From assembly GCA_900316935.1 (NCBI GenBank), contig ONEW01000016.1, positions 1 through 46,374 of the forward strand: a DNA stretch of 46,374 nucleotides, given 5' to 3'. The position numbers were made by a program, and so were the translations under genes. Under the pieces are notes generated by a model. It did no database searches. It was not told where the DNA came from and worked only from the letters and a program-made list of their open reading frames with translations. The stretch is from an uncultured Selenomonadales bacterium (GTDB taxonomy: Bacteria > Bacillota > Negativicutes > Acidaminococcales > Acidaminococcaceae). This document shows, one piece after another, positions 9,141 through 17,729 of the stretch. Each line of letters opens with the position of its first letter. Positions within the stretch are counted from its first letter, which is position 1.

Positions 9141-11435
9141 ATGTCCAAATTCTATATTACGACACCGATTTACTATCCCAGCGCGAAACTGCACATAGGC
9201 CATGCCTACTGCACGACCGTGGCGGATTCCCTGGCCCGTTACCACCGCGCCAAGGGTGACGATGTCTTCTTCCTGACCGGCAGCGACGAACACGGCCAGA
9301 AGATCCAGCGCCAGGCCGAGGCCGAAGGCGTTACGCCGCAGCAGTACGTGGACCGCATCGTGGCCACCTTCCAGGCATTGTGGAAACGCCTGCACATCAG
9401 CAACGACGACTTCATCCGCACCACCCAGGAACGCCATGTGAAAGTGGTCCAGCAGGTGATGCAGCAGATTTACGACCAGGGCGACATCTATAAAAAGAAT
9501 TACGAAGGCTGGTACTGCGTACCCTGCGAAAGCTTCTGGACGGAACACCAGCTCGTCGATGGCAAGTGCCCCGACTGCGGCCGCCCGGTGGAAAAGATGC
9601 AGGAGGAAAGCTACTTCTTCAACATGAGCAAGTACGCCGACCGGATGCTGCAGTACATCGACGAGCACCCGGACTTCATCCAGCCCGTGTCCCGCCGCAA
9701 CGAGATGATCAACTTCATCAAGCAGGGCCTGGAAGACCTGTGCGTCACCCGCACGTCCTTCGACTGGGGCATCAAGGTCCCCTTCGACCCGAAACACGTG
9801 GTCTACGTATGGTTCGACGCCCTGCTGAACTACATGACCGCCGTCGGCTACAAGTCCGATGACGCGATGTTCCGCAAATACTGGCCTGCCGACTTGCACC
9901 TCGTCGGCAAGGAGATCGTCCGCTTCCACTCCATCATCTGGCCCATCATGCTGATGGCCATGGGCGAAGCAATCCCGAAAAAGGTCTACGGGCACGGCTG
10001 GCTCGTCGTCGACGGCACCAAGATGAGCAAATCCATCGGCAACGTCGTCGATCCCAACGGCCTCATCGATGAATTTGGCGCCGATGCGATCCGTTACTTC
10101 CTGCTCCGGGAAATCAACCTGGGCAGTGACGGCAACTTCTCCCGCGACGCCCTCATCAACCGGATCAACGCCGACCTGGCCAACGACCTGGGCAACCTGC
10201 TCTACCGCACGGTGTCCATGGTGGAGAAGTACCACGGCGGCGTCCTGGAAAACCGCCCTGCCGCGGCAGAACCTGTGGACGAGGCCCTGCGCAAGCTGGC
10301 GGAAGACACGCTGGCTTCCTATCAGGACCACATGGACAAGATGGAGATCAACGATGCCGTCAAGGCTGTCTGGAGCCTGGTGGCGGCCGCCAACAAATAC
10401 ATTGACGACACGGCCCCCTGGAAACTCGCCAAAGAGCCGGAACAGGCCGGCCGCCTGCACCTGGTCCTCTACAACCTGGCCGAAACGCTGCGCTTCGTCG
10501 CCGTCATGACCGCCCCCTTCATTCCGGCCACGACGCCGAAGATCATGGAGCAGCTGGGCCTGCCCGTCAAAGACCTCTACTATTATTCCGAACTGACCTG
10601 GGGCGGGATTCCCGACGGCACCAAAGTCGCCAAGGGCGAACCCCTGTATCCGCGTATCGACGTGCTGCCCGACGGCCGCACGCTCATCGGCGCCACCAAG
10701 AAATCCGCCGGTATGGTCTACAACCCCGAAACAGGCAGACGCGAGCCTTATGGGGCCGGACAGCCTGCCAGGGAGGCCCAGGGCGCCAAGGGGAAGAAGT
10801 CCCAGACCCCGGAGGAAGCAAAAGCAGCCGCCGCGCTGGCCAAAGTGGCCGCCGCCAAAGAACTGGCCGCCCAGAAGGCAGGCTCTGCCGCCGACGCCGC
10901 CAGTGATGCCGCCGCTGCCGCCGGAGACGCGGCCAAAGCCGTAGGCGGTGCCGTACTGGCCGTCGCGGCCGTCGCCAAAGCCCGCGTCAGCCAGGCCGCC
11001 GAAGACGCCCGCCGCAAAGCGCTGGAAGTCAAAGCCGCCACCATCGACAAAGCCCGGGGCAATGCAGCCGGCAGCGAAACGCCGGAGACCGCCGCACCCG
11101 AACGCCCGGCGCCGGAAGTCACCCTGGACGACTTCCAGAAGCTGGATCTGCGCGTCGCCAGGATCCTGACGGCGGAACCGGTTCCGAAGAGCCGTAAACT
11201 GATGAAACTCACCGTCGACATCGGCGGCGAAGAACGGGATATCGTGTCCGGCATCGCCCAGCACTATACGCCGGAGCAGCTGGTCGGCCGCAACGTCATC
11301 GTCATCAAGAACCTGAAACCGGCCCGCCTGTTCGGCATCATGTCCTACGGGATGCTGCTCGCCGCCAGCGACGGCGAAGGCAACCTGGTCCTGGCGGATG
11401 CACCGGACATTGCCAGCGGCAGCAAGGTGAAATGA
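9141..11435 (+). CDS. metG: Methionyl-tRNA synthetase with long Ala-rich linker
   Basis: 764 residues, about 100 longer than most bacterial MetRS with a C-terminal tRNA-binding domain. The HIGH motif (KLHIGHAY) and KMSKS loop are intact. One pair of knuckle cysteines (CVPC, CPDC) marks the zinc domain. The catalytic core and anticodon-binding helices end near residue 524. Residues about 525-659 are an Ala/Lys/Glu-rich low-complexity linker. The EMAP-II/Trbp111-like tRNA-binding domain resumes at VTLDDFQKLDLRVARI and runs to the end. The ATG follows AAAGGGG. The linker is the unusual part; the rest is a normal class I enzyme. Confidence 0.96.
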   Translation: MSKFYITTPIYYPSAKLHIGHAYCTTVADSLARYHRAKGDDVFFLTGSDEHGQKIQRQAEAEGVTPQQYVDRIVATFQALWKRLHISNDDFIRTTQERHVKVVQQVMQQIYDQGDIYKKNYEGWYCVPCESFWTEHQLVDGKCPDCGRPVEKMQEESYFFNMSKYADRMLQYIDEHPDFIQPVSRRNEMINFIKQGLEDLCVTRTSFDWGIKVPFDPKHVVYVWFDALLNYMTAVGYKSDDAMFRKYWPADLHLVGKEIVRFHSIIWPIMLMAMGEAIPKKVYGHGWLVVDGTKMSKSIGNVVDPNGLIDEFGADAIRYFLLREINLGSDGNFSRDALINRINADLANDLGNLLYRTVSMVEKYHGGVLENRPAAAEPVDEALRKLAEDTLASYQDHMDKMEINDAVKAVWSLVAAANKYIDDTAPWKLAKEPEQAGRLHLVLYNLAETLRFVAVMTAPFIPATTPKIMEQLGLPVKDLYYYSELTWGGIPDGTKVAKGEPLYPRIDVLPDGRTLIGATKKSAGMVYNPETGRREPYGAGQPAREAQGAKGKKSQTPEEAKAAAALAKVAAAKELAAQKAGSAADAASDAAAAAGDAAKAVGGAVLAVAAVAKARVSQAAEDARRKALEVKAATIDKARGNAAGSETPETAAPERPAPEVTLDDFQKLDLRVARILTAEPVPKSRKLMKLTVDIGGEERDIVSGIAQHYTPEQLVGRNVIVIKNLKPARLFGIMSYGMLLAASDGEGNLVLADAPDIASGSKVK

Positions 11436-11442
11436 GTAAAAT

Positions 11443-11484
11443 GGAAACGAGCTATTGTACGCCTGCGTGCAACAGCTCGTTTCC
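11443..11484 (+). terminator. Stem-loop after metG
   Basis: A perfect 11-bp stem (11443-11453 with 11474-11484) with further internal pairing (TTG/CAA, CGC/GCG) starts 7 bases after the metG stop. The downstream run TTATAAT is only moderately T-rich, so it may be a weak terminator or an mRNA-end stabiliser. Confidence 0.6.
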
Positions 11485-11534
11485 TTATAATGATCGGGGT
11501 AAAACAGATTGACGGTATGTAAGGAGGTGTCCGT

Positions 11535-12428
11535 ATGGCAACAAAGACTGCCTGGTTCCGCATCGGACTGCTGGCGCTGCTCCTGACCGGCTGCGTCAGG
11601 CTGCCGGCTTCTGCCGCCGACACGGCCGTGAAGGCTGTCGCGGCAGAAGCAAAGGAAGAAACAGCTGCCGCTCCGGAGAGGCTGCAGGATCCCTTTGCGT
11701 CCCTCGACGGGAAGATGGTCCGCAAGTACTGCCTGGTGAAAGGCAGCACGTACGATAAGGTGACGGCCTGCCTGGCCTCCCTGGATCCGGCCGGAACGGA
11801 TCTGGACGCCCGAAAGCGGCCCTACTATTTCCGTGTCTCCAAAAAATTGACGGACAACTATTTCCGGCACATCCGCGCCTATGACAAGGAGACGCACGGA
11901 CAGATCGGCGACTATTACGTGGCCCGGGACGGACGGTCCATCTGGCGCCTGGACGGAGACAAGGCGGGCCTGCTGGCCGGCACGGCGAAAAAGGTCATGG
12001 ACAGGACGGTCATCCTCGTCTATCCCTACATGGAACTCGGCGAAACGGCAACCGTACGCTTACGTACGCCTGGCAACGTCCCCTACAAGGTGACGGCGAA
12101 GAGCCTCGACGAAAACGTGGTCCGCGTGGACGGAACGGACCGCATCGTGCCGGTAAAGCTGGGCAAAACGGTCCTTTTCGTGGAAGCGGAAATCGGCGAT
12201 GTCAAGGACACGGGGTCCGTCAACCTGCGTGTCGTGACAAAGGAGGAACTGCGGCAGATCGCTTATGCAAGTTACATGCGGCGCCTCTATGTACAGCGCA
12301 TGATGGAGGAATCCCTCTACTGGGATGACTGGGGCCCCCGGGGCTGGGGCTACGGCCCGTGTTACTACGGGCACCGGCCGCCTCCGCCGCCCCGTGGACA
12401 CCGGCCGCCACCGCCGCCGAAACGCTGA
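11535..12428 (+). CDS. Predicted lipoprotein of unknown function
   Basis: 297 residues, not recognised. It begins with a lipoprotein signal (LLALLLTGC, modified Cys20), so it should be anchored outside the cytoplasmic membrane. A linker rich in Ala and Glu runs to about residue 50. The middle is a mixed alpha/beta region; residues ~165-235 (ELGETATVRLRTPGNVPYK) read like an immunoglobulin-like beta domain. The end is aromatic, Gly-rich and then poly-proline (HRPPPPPRGHRPPPPP), which may span or touch the wall. Start ATG has GGAGG upstream. It stands alone between metG and a convergent nitroreductase. Confidence 0.75.
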   Translation: MATKTAWFRIGLLALLLTGCVRLPASAADTAVKAVAAEAKEETAAAPERLQDPFASLDGKMVRKYCLVKGSTYDKVTACLASLDPAGTDLDARKRPYYFRVSKKLTDNYFRHIRAYDKETHGQIGDYYVARDGRSIWRLDGDKAGLLAGTAKKVMDRTVILVYPYMELGETATVRLRTPGNVPYKVTAKSLDENVVRVDGTDRIVPVKLGKTVLFVEAEIGDVKDTGSVNLRVVTKEELRQIAYASYMRRLYVQRMMEESLYWDDWGPRGWGYGPCYYGHRPPPPPRGHRPPPPPKR

Positions 12429-12442
12429 AGCAAGTTCCCTGC

Positions 12443-12478
12443 AAAAAAAATTCGTGCCCTTGCGCACGAATTTTTTTT
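12443..12478 (+). terminator. Bidirectional intrinsic terminator
   Basis: AAAAAAAATTCGTGC pairs with GCACGAATTTTTTTT around a 6-base loop. A-run and T-run on either side let it work in both directions, fitting its place between a plus-strand lipoprotein gene and the minus-strand nitroreductase. Confidence 0.92.
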
Positions 12479-12544
12479 GGCAGCCTATTTAACTGGATGC
12501 AACGGAACTGGATATAACCGTATTTATCGCAAAATGGATGATTT

Positions 12545-12584
12545 TGATACGTATCATCCTGATACGTGTTTTTTCGACACGTAT
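12545..12584. promoter_or_regulatory. Palindrome cluster TGATACGTATCA plus ATACGTGT/ACACGTAT
   Basis: A perfect 12-bp palindrome at 12545-12556 is followed by an 8-bp inverted repeat, ATACGTGT (12562-12569) and ACACGTAT (12577-12584). It lies in the gap beyond the 3' ends of the lipoprotein and nitroreductase genes. It could be a protein-binding site or a second small stem-loop; the same ATACGTAT core recurs at 14202, 14229 and 18099. Confidence 0.4.
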
Positions 12585-12619
12585 TAAAAATGGGGAATTG
12601 CCGCCGGCTTATGGCAGCC

Positions 12620-13252
12620 TTATCGTAAGAACGTCACACAATCCGCAAACCCTTTCCTTGCCCGCGCCTTCGGCGCTTCGCCGGCATATCCGACGCACAG
12701 GGCGGCTACGAGCATGCCGTGTCCGCCGTCGTGGGCGGCCGTCCATTCCGCCAGCTCGGGATAGGCGAAAAAGATGTCGCCGAGCCACAAGGTGCCCAGC
12801 CCGCGTTCCTGGGCCTCGAGGATCATGTTCTCCATGGCGGCGCCGATGGACTGGATGTTGCAGAGTTCGGCAATGCGGTCGTCTGTGTCGAGGCCTGCCT
12901 TGAAGTCTGCCGCGACAGCCAGCTCATTGGTGGCGAGGATGAGGACCGGCGCCTGGCGCACAATCCGGGCCGAGGTAAAGGCGCCGTTGATCAGGGCCAG
13001 GCTCTTCGGCAGAAACGGCTGGTGGGCTTTCACTTCGAGATTGAGCCCTTTTTCCATGGTATCGGCGAAATCGGTCTTGGCGTCTCCCTGCAATACGGTG
13101 AAATGCCAGGGCTGGCGGTTTTTCGAAGATGGAGCGAGCATGCCGGCCCGTAAAATTTCGTGCAGGTCCGTGTGGCTGACCGCGTCGGTCCTGAATTTGC
13201 GGATGCTGCGGCGGGCTGTGATGACAGGCGTGATGGAGCCATTATCTTCCAT
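12620..13252 (-). CDS. Nitroreductase-family FMN oxidoreductase
   Basis: 210 residues of the nitroreductase fold, FMN-dependent NAD(P)H oxidoreductases that act as dimers. The N-terminal RRSIRKF motif and APSSKNRQPWHF bind FMN phosphate. The late GLGTLWLGD stretch and the C-terminal VGYAGEAPKARARK are typical. The ATG at 13252 has AAGGAAG upstream. Only 17 bases separate it from the tatD stop, so the two are probably co-transcribed. Physiological substrate unknown. Confidence 0.88.
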   Translation of the reverse strand: MEDNGSITPVITARRSIRKFRTDAVSHTDLHEILRAGMLAPSSKNRQPWHFTVLQGDAKTDFADTMEKGLNLEVKAHQPFLPKSLALINGAFTSARIVRQAPVLILATNELAVAADFKAGLDTDDRIAELCNIQSIGAAMENMILEAQERGLGTLWLGDIFFAYPELAEWTAAHDGGHGMLVAALCVGYAGEAPKARARKGFADCVTFLR

Positions 13253-13269
13253 TGACAGACACTTCCTTT

Positions 13270-14073
13270 TTATTTTTTCTGCGATTGTCTGATCCGGGTA
13301 AAGAGCGTGAGGGCGTTCTTCGTGCTTTGCTCGGCGATATGTTCCCACGTGGTGCCGCGTACGAGGGCGGCGTTTTTGGCGATGAATTCCGTGTACGACG
13401 GGTCGTTGCGCCGGCCGCGGTACGGTTCCGGCGTCAGGTAGGGACAGTCCGTTTCGAGCAGGTACAGGTCTTCCGGGCAGGCGGCCAGGATTTCCCGTAC
13501 CTTTTTGTTGCGTTTGTACGTCGAGGAACCGCCGAATCCGGTGTAGATGCCGCGTTTCCACAGTTCCCGGGCCATTTCAAGGGAACCGGAGAAGCAGTGG
13601 AACACCATGCGCAGCCCCTTCGGCATTTCCTTCTGGACGAATTCCAGGCAGTCGCCGTGGGCTTCCCGGTCGTGGATGACGGCAGGCAGGTCCAGGGAGG
13701 CCGCCAGCTCGCACTGCTGGTGCAGGCGCAGGAGCTGTACATCCCGGGGCAGGTTTTCCTTCCAGTAATAATCAAGGCCGATTTCGCCGATGGCGACGAC
13801 CTTTTCGTGTTCCCGGGCCAGCCGTTCGATGTCGGCCAGGTAGCGTTCGTCCCGGATGCCGGCCAGATCCTCGGGATGCCAGCCGACGGCGGCGTAGATG
13901 AAGTCATACTGTTCCGCCAGCCGGACGGACGCCACCGAGGTCCCGTACGTCGTGCCCTGGGTGATGACGGCTTCCATATCGCGGGACAGGCGGCCGATGA
14001 CCTCGGCCCGGTCCGCGTCAAAACGCCCGTCGTCCAGATGGGCGTGTGTATCGATGATTCCTAAACGGGACAT
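13270..14073 (-). CDS. tatD: TatD-family metal-dependent deoxyribonuclease
   Basis: 267 residues, normal length. The metal site begins with DTHAHLDD. The glutamate in AIGEIGLDYYW, the histidines in VIHDREAH and VFHCFSG, and the late aspartate in LETDCPYL complete the set. TatD proteins are 3'-5' exonucleases or D-aminoacyl-type hydrolases in the amidohydrolase superfamily. ATG 14073 has AAGGAAGGG upstream; the frame continues upstream to 14130 without a ribosome site. In Bacillus this gene (yabD) sits between metG and yabE in one direction; here it is inverted. Confidence 0.93.
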   Translation of the reverse strand: MSRLGIIDTHAHLDDGRFDADRAEVIGRLSRDMEAVITQGTTYGTSVASVRLAEQYDFIYAAVGWHPEDLAGIRDERYLADIERLAREHEKVVAIGEIGLDYYWKENLPRDVQLLRLHQQCELAASLDLPAVIHDREAHGDCLEFVQKEMPKGLRMVFHCFSGSLEMARELWKRGIYTGFGGSSTYKRNKKVREILAACPEDLYLLETDCPYLTPEPYRGRRNDPSYTEFIAKNAALVRGTTWEHIAEQSTKNALTLFTRIRQSQKK

Positions 14074-14201
14074 GTCGCAACCCTTCCTTATGAAAAATAC
14101 ACTTTTATGGTACTCCATTGGCGGAAGCAAGTCAACTTTTCCCGCCTCCTGCGGCGGAACGATGGAGTGGTCCGGCAGGCCGAAAGGGCAGGGAAGGAAT
14201 A

Positions 14202-14236
14202 ATACGTATTTTGTGAAAAATATATGTCATACGTAT
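14202..14236. promoter_or_regulatory. Two ATACGTAT palindromes in the tatD/3D-protein divergent region
   Basis: ATACGTAT occurs at 14202-14209 and 14229-14236, 27 bases centre to centre, in the AT-rich part of the 233-base divergent gap. A possible minus-strand -10 (TATTAT, 14204-14199) overlaps the first copy. These look like operator sites but the protein is unknown. Confidence 0.4.
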
Positions 14237-14253
14237 TAATTCGCCCGTTTCAT

Positions 14254-14282
14254 TTGCGGGGAGCCCTGTTTTATGGTAAAAT
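14254..14282 (+). promoter_or_regulatory. Promoter of the 3D-protein/rnmV/rsmA operon
   Basis: TTGCGG (14254-14259) and TAAAAT (14277-14282), 17-bp spacer, 23 bases before the start codon. Confidence 0.55.
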
Positions 14283-14305
14283 CAATGGTTGTTGGAGGTT
14301 TTACC

Positions 14306-15154
14306 ATGATTTTACACGATGGAAGACACGGGGCGGGCCTGTTCCTGCTGCAGCACTGGCTGCCGCTGCTGGCCCTGTTCCTGTGCACCGTATATGGTTC
14401 CGCCGCCGAGGCCGTTGCAGACGCTTCCGCACAGGCTGCGGCCGCGCAGCCGTCGAACATCCGGGTCGTACGGATGGGGATGGAGCGTGTCTACAGCACG
14501 TCGGAGAAGACCGTGGACAAGGCGCTGGCCAGGCTGAACATCAACCTGGCGGGACGCCAGGTATATCCGCAGCTGGGCACGAAGGTGGAAAACGGGATGA
14601 TCATCCACGTACTGGGCCGTCATTCCCATTTGTCGACGGAACAGGTGGAAGTCCCTTACAAACAGAAATTCATCGATGATCCGAAGCTGAAGTACGGCGA
14701 GACGAAGGTCGAGACGCCGGGCGTTGCCGGAAAAGACGAGGTCACTTATGAAAATGTGACGCGCACGGGGTTCGAGCAGAAGATCGAATTGGAGCGCAAG
14801 CACCTGAAGGAGCCCGTGGACGAAGTCGTGCGGCGGGGGATCGCCCAGGCTGTCTGGACGCCCCAGGGCTACGTGCATTACCGGTACAAGATGATTGTGG
14901 AGGCTTCGGCGTACACATGGGGTGCCGGCGCGTCGGGCAATACCTCGCTGGGGCTGACGCCCCGGGTAGGCATTGTCGCCGTGGATCCCCGCTACATCCC
15001 CTATTATACGAAAATGTACATTCCCGGATACGGGTTCGCCATGGCCGGGGACACGGGCGGCGCCATCGGCGGCTACCGCATCGACCTGTTCATGAACAGC
15101 CTGTGGCAGTGCTATGAATGGGGCCGCCGCGAGGTGGAAATCTATATCCTGTAA
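14306..15154 (+). CDS. Secreted G5/3D-domain cell-wall protein (YabE-like)
   Basis: 282 residues. A hydrophobic N-terminus (residues ~14-32) serves as signal peptide or anchor. Next comes a DUF348-like segment (VYSTSEKTVDKALARLNI), a G5-like beta region (residues ~105-175, with VPYKQKF and EDEVTYENV-type strands), and a C-terminal 3D domain. The 3D aspartate motif reads AGDTGGAIGGYRID. This order matches B. subtilis YabE and the RpfB group, which act on peptidoglycan. Lytic transglycosylase activity is inferred from the 3D domain. ATG 14306 has GGAGG seven bases upstream. The gene precedes rnmV and rsmA exactly as yabE does. Confidence 0.88.
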   Translation: MILHDGRHGAGLFLLQHWLPLLALFLCTVYGSAAEAVADASAQAAAAQPSNIRVVRMGMERVYSTSEKTVDKALARLNINLAGRQVYPQLGTKVENGMIIHVLGRHSHLSTEQVEVPYKQKFIDDPKLKYGETKVETPGVAGKDEVTYENVTRTGFEQKIELERKHLKEPVDEVVRRGIAQAVWTPQGYVHYRYKMIVEASAYTWGAGASGNTSLGLTPRVGIVAVDPRYIPYYTKMYIPGYGFAMAGDTGGAIGGYRIDLFMNSLWQCYEWGRREVEIYIL

Positions 15155-15168
15155 AAGGAGAGGGACCA

Positions 15169-15723
15169 TTGCTGAAAGAAGTCCTGATTGTCGAAGGGAA
15201 AATGGACACGGTGGCAGTGCGCCGCGCCCTGGACTGCGAAACCATCGAGACTGGCGGTTTCGCCCTGCGCCCCGGTACGCTGCGGCAGATAGAGGCGGCG
15301 TACCATAAACGGGGCATCATCATCCTGACCGATCCCGACGGGTCGGGGGAGCGGATCCGCAAGTTCCTGACGAAGAAGTTTCCCAATGCGGGGCAGGCTT
15401 TCGTGCCGAAAAAGGACGCTTCCGTGCCGGATGATGTCGGTATCGAGCAGGCCAAGCCGGAAGCCATCCGGGAGGCCCTGCGCAAGGTGCGGCACGAATC
15501 GTTCACGCCGGCGGAGACCTTTACGGCGGCGGACCTGCGGGACAACGGCCTGGCCGGCAGTCCTGACGCGTCGGCCCGCCGCGCCCTCCTGGGAGCGGAA
15601 CTGGGCATCGGGTACGGCACGGGCAAAACGTTCCTGCGGCGCCTCAACACGTACGGCGTGACGCGGGAGGAATTCACGGCCGCCCTGCGCAAGCTGGACG
15701 GCGCGGCACCGGCCGGGGAATAA
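15169..15723 (+). CDS. rnmV: Ribonuclease M5 (5S rRNA maturation)
   Basis: 184 residues. The Toprim domain starts immediately (LIVEGKMDTVAVRRAL) and includes the acidic motif LTDPDGSGERIR. A short C-terminal RNA-binding domain follows. RNase M5 cuts precursor 5S rRNA to its mature ends. The start appears to be TTG at 15169, preceded by AAAGGAG at 15154-15160; there is no ATG that keeps the family N-terminus. Overlaps the 3D-gene end only by its ribosome site, so translation is likely coupled. It is followed by rsmA after 9 bases. Confidence 0.92.
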   Translation: MLKEVLIVEGKMDTVAVRRALDCETIETGGFALRPGTLRQIEAAYHKRGIIILTDPDGSGERIRKFLTKKFPNAGQAFVPKKDASVPDDVGIEQAKPEAIREALRKVRHESFTPAETFTAADLRDNGLAGSPDASARRALLGAELGIGYGTGKTFLRRLNTYGVTREEFTAALRKLDGAAPAGE

Positions 15724-15732
15724 GGAGCATAC

Positions 15733-16602
15733 ATGGAAGATACGGAACTGGATGTGCAGCCGGTCATTGCCCGGCGCGAGGTGACGAACCGGATCCTGAA
15801 GGCGTTCCATTTGCGGGCGGACAAGAATCTGGGGCAGAACTTCCTCGTGGAGGAGTCCGTGGTCAGCCGCATCGCGGCGGCGGCGGAACTGACGCCGCAG
15901 GACAAGGTGCTGGAAATCGGCCCCGGCATCGGAACCCTGACCCAGGCTCTGGCGCGGACAGGGGCGCAGGTGACGTGCGTCGAGCTGGACAAGCGCCTGC
16001 TGCCGGTACTGGCCGAGACCGTCGGCTCCTATGAAAATGTACGGATCGTGCAGGGGGATATCCTGAAGACGGACATCCCTGCCCTGATGGGCGGGGGCCC
16101 CTTCAAAGTGGCGGCCAACCTGCCGTACTATATCACCACGCCGATCATCATGAGCCTGCTGGAGCGCAGGCTGCCCCTGGAACGGCTCGTCGTGATGGTC
16201 CAGAAGGAAGTGGCGGAACGGATGACGGCGCTTCCCGGCGGGCGGGACTACGGCGCCATTTCCGTGGCCATGCAGTATTACACGGAACCCAGGACCGCCT
16301 TCCTCGTGAAGGCCGGCTCGTTCCTGCCTCCGCCCAAGGTGGACAGCGCTGTGCTGGTCTGCCGGCGGCGGCCGGATCCGCCGGTCGCCGTGCCCGACGA
16401 AAAGACCTTTTTCCGCATCGTGGCGGCGGCCTTCTCCGTGCGCCGCAAAATGCTGACGAATTCCCTGAGGCACATGGGCGGCCTCAGCGGGGACGAGGTC
16501 CGGGCCTGGCTGGCGGCAGCCGGCATCGACGGGACGCGGCGTGCCGAAACGCTTTCCCTGGAGGAATTTGCAGCCCTGGCACGGGCGTATGCGGTCCGGT
16601 AA
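15733..16602 (+). CDS. rsmA: 16S rRNA A1518/A1519 dimethyltransferase
   Basis: 289 residues, KsgA/RsmA family. It dimethylates two adenines near the 3' end of 16S rRNA. LGQNFLVEE, SAM motif I EIGPGIGTLT and the catalytic NLPYYITTPI are all intact. The C-terminal helical domain carries AAFSVRRKMLTNSL. The start ATG follows AAGGAG. Last gene of the operon with the 3D protein and rnmV. Confidence 0.97.
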   Translation: MEDTELDVQPVIARREVTNRILKAFHLRADKNLGQNFLVEESVVSRIAAAAELTPQDKVLEIGPGIGTLTQALARTGAQVTCVELDKRLLPVLAETVGSYENVRIVQGDILKTDIPALMGGGPFKVAANLPYYITTPIIMSLLERRLPLERLVVMVQKEVAERMTALPGGRDYGAISVAMQYYTEPRTAFLVKAGSFLPPPKVDSAVLVCRRRPDPPVAVPDEKTFFRIVAAAFSVRRKMLTNSLRHMGGLSGDEVRAWLAAAGIDGTRRAETLSLEEFAALARAYAVR

Positions 16603-16668
16603 CGGACACGGGGATTCCGTACTACATCTGGTAAAAAAACTGGTTACAAACGAATGGAGTGTTGATTC

Positions 16669-17151
16669 ATGAATAAGAAGGATTCCCTGGGGTACGCGAT
16701 TTGCACGACGGCGCGCAAAATCCACCGCTGCCTGACGGCGCGGTTTGAAAAGTACGATATTACGCCGGAGCAGTGGATTGTGCTGCGCGCGGTGTTTGAA
16801 AACGAAGGAATCTCGCAGAAGACGCTGGCCGGGCTGGTCGGCAAGGATCCGAACAATGTGAAGGTGCTGGTGGACAAGCTGGTCCGGAAGGCCCTGCTGG
16901 TGCGCCAGACCAATCCCGAGGACAAGCGTGCCTTCTCCCTGTTCGTGATGCCCAACGGCCGCGTGCTGAACTACAAGATCCAGATGGAGAACGACCATAT
17001 GCTGGATTATCTGGCCGAGGGCCTGTCGGGCCGCGAACTGAACCGCTTCCTGCAGACGCTGGACAAGATCAACGGGACGGTGGACGCCGACGAGGCACGG
17101 CTGGCCGCCGAAGCCGCCGCGGCGACGAAGACCGCCGGAAAGGCAGAATAA
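16669..17151 (+). CDS. MarR-family transcriptional regulator
   Basis: 160 residues with a winged-helix MarR domain across residues ~30-130. The DNA-reading helix lies around KTLAGLVGKDPNNVKVLVDKL and the wing is NPEDKRAFSL. The last ~15 residues are an Ala/Lys tail. The start ATG lies 12 bases after AATGGAG, a moderate ribosome site. It is monocistronic, with a terminator straight after it, and has no obvious target gene next to it. Ligand and targets unknown. Confidence 0.87.
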   Translation: MNKKDSLGYAICTTARKIHRCLTARFEKYDITPEQWIVLRAVFENEGISQKTLAGLVGKDPNNVKVLVDKLVRKALLVRQTNPEDKRAFSLFVMPNGRVLNYKIQMENDHMLDYLAEGLSGRELNRFLQTLDKINGTVDADEARLAAEAAAATKTAGKAE

Positions 17152-17162
17152 GGACACGAAAA

Positions 17163-17201
17163 AACAGGTACCGCACCGGCTGGTGGGTACCTGTTCTTTT
17201 T
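17163..17201 (+). terminator. Intrinsic terminator after marR
   Basis: AACAGGTACC (17163-17172) pairs with GGTACCTGTT (17186-17195), followed by CTTTTTAT. On the minus strand it is preceded by an A-rich run, so it may also stop the convergent HD-gene operon. Confidence 0.88.
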
Positions 17202-17222
17202 ATGCTGTTCTGCCTGTCTCCG

Positions 17223-17720
17223 TCAGCCGGCCAGGGCGAACTGCGTGTTCAGCAGGGCGATGCCGCTAGGCGTGCGGAAGACTTTGTCCCGGAAGGTGCG
17301 GATGGCCTGTTCCGTCAGCCCGTCTTCGTAGGCGTTGACGAGGAAGTCCGCTTCGAGCAGGATCTGCCAGTCCTGGCCTTCCACGTGATCGTACGTATGA
17401 TGATGGGCGATGAGGAAGCAGACGCGGTCGATGTACTCCGGCGGGAATTTGCCCGTTTCTTCGAGAAGCCGGCGCGCCGGGGCGGGGCCTTCCTGTTCCT
17501 GCAGCTTGCCGTTCTGGCGGCCGTATTTTTCCATGGCGGGATGGATGCCGATGTCGTGCAGGATGGCCGCCGTTTCCAAAATCTCCTGTTCGCGGGCGGG
17601 CAGCCGCTCCATGGCGCCGATCAGGGACGCGAAGGCGCAGACCTTCAGGAAATGCTGGATGCGGCGGGCGTCGCCTTTGTCAAAGGCAATCATTTTCTGT
17701 AAGACAAGGTTCTGGTACAT
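17223..17720 (-). CDS. HD-domain phosphohydrolase, small
   Basis: 165 residues with a metal-dependent HD phosphohydrolase domain: ILHDIGIHPAMEKYG supplies the HD pair and LIAHHHTYD the later histidines. Such proteins hydrolyse nucleotide phosphomonoesters or signalling nucleotides. Substrate unknown. ATG 17720 has GGAGG six bases upstream, and that site overlaps the stop region of the upstream secreted-protein gene. Last gene of the long minus-strand operon that begins with the Rrf2 regulator. Confidence 0.85.
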   Translation of the reverse strand: MYQNLVLQKMIAFDKGDARRIQHFLKVCAFASLIGAMERLPAREQEILETAAILHDIGIHPAMEKYGRQNGKLQEQEGPAPARRLLEETGKFPPEYIDRVCFLIAHHHTYDHVEGQDWQILLEADFLVNAYEDGLTEQAIRTFRDKVFRTPSGIALLNTQFALAG

Positions 17721-17729
17721 AGGGCCTCC

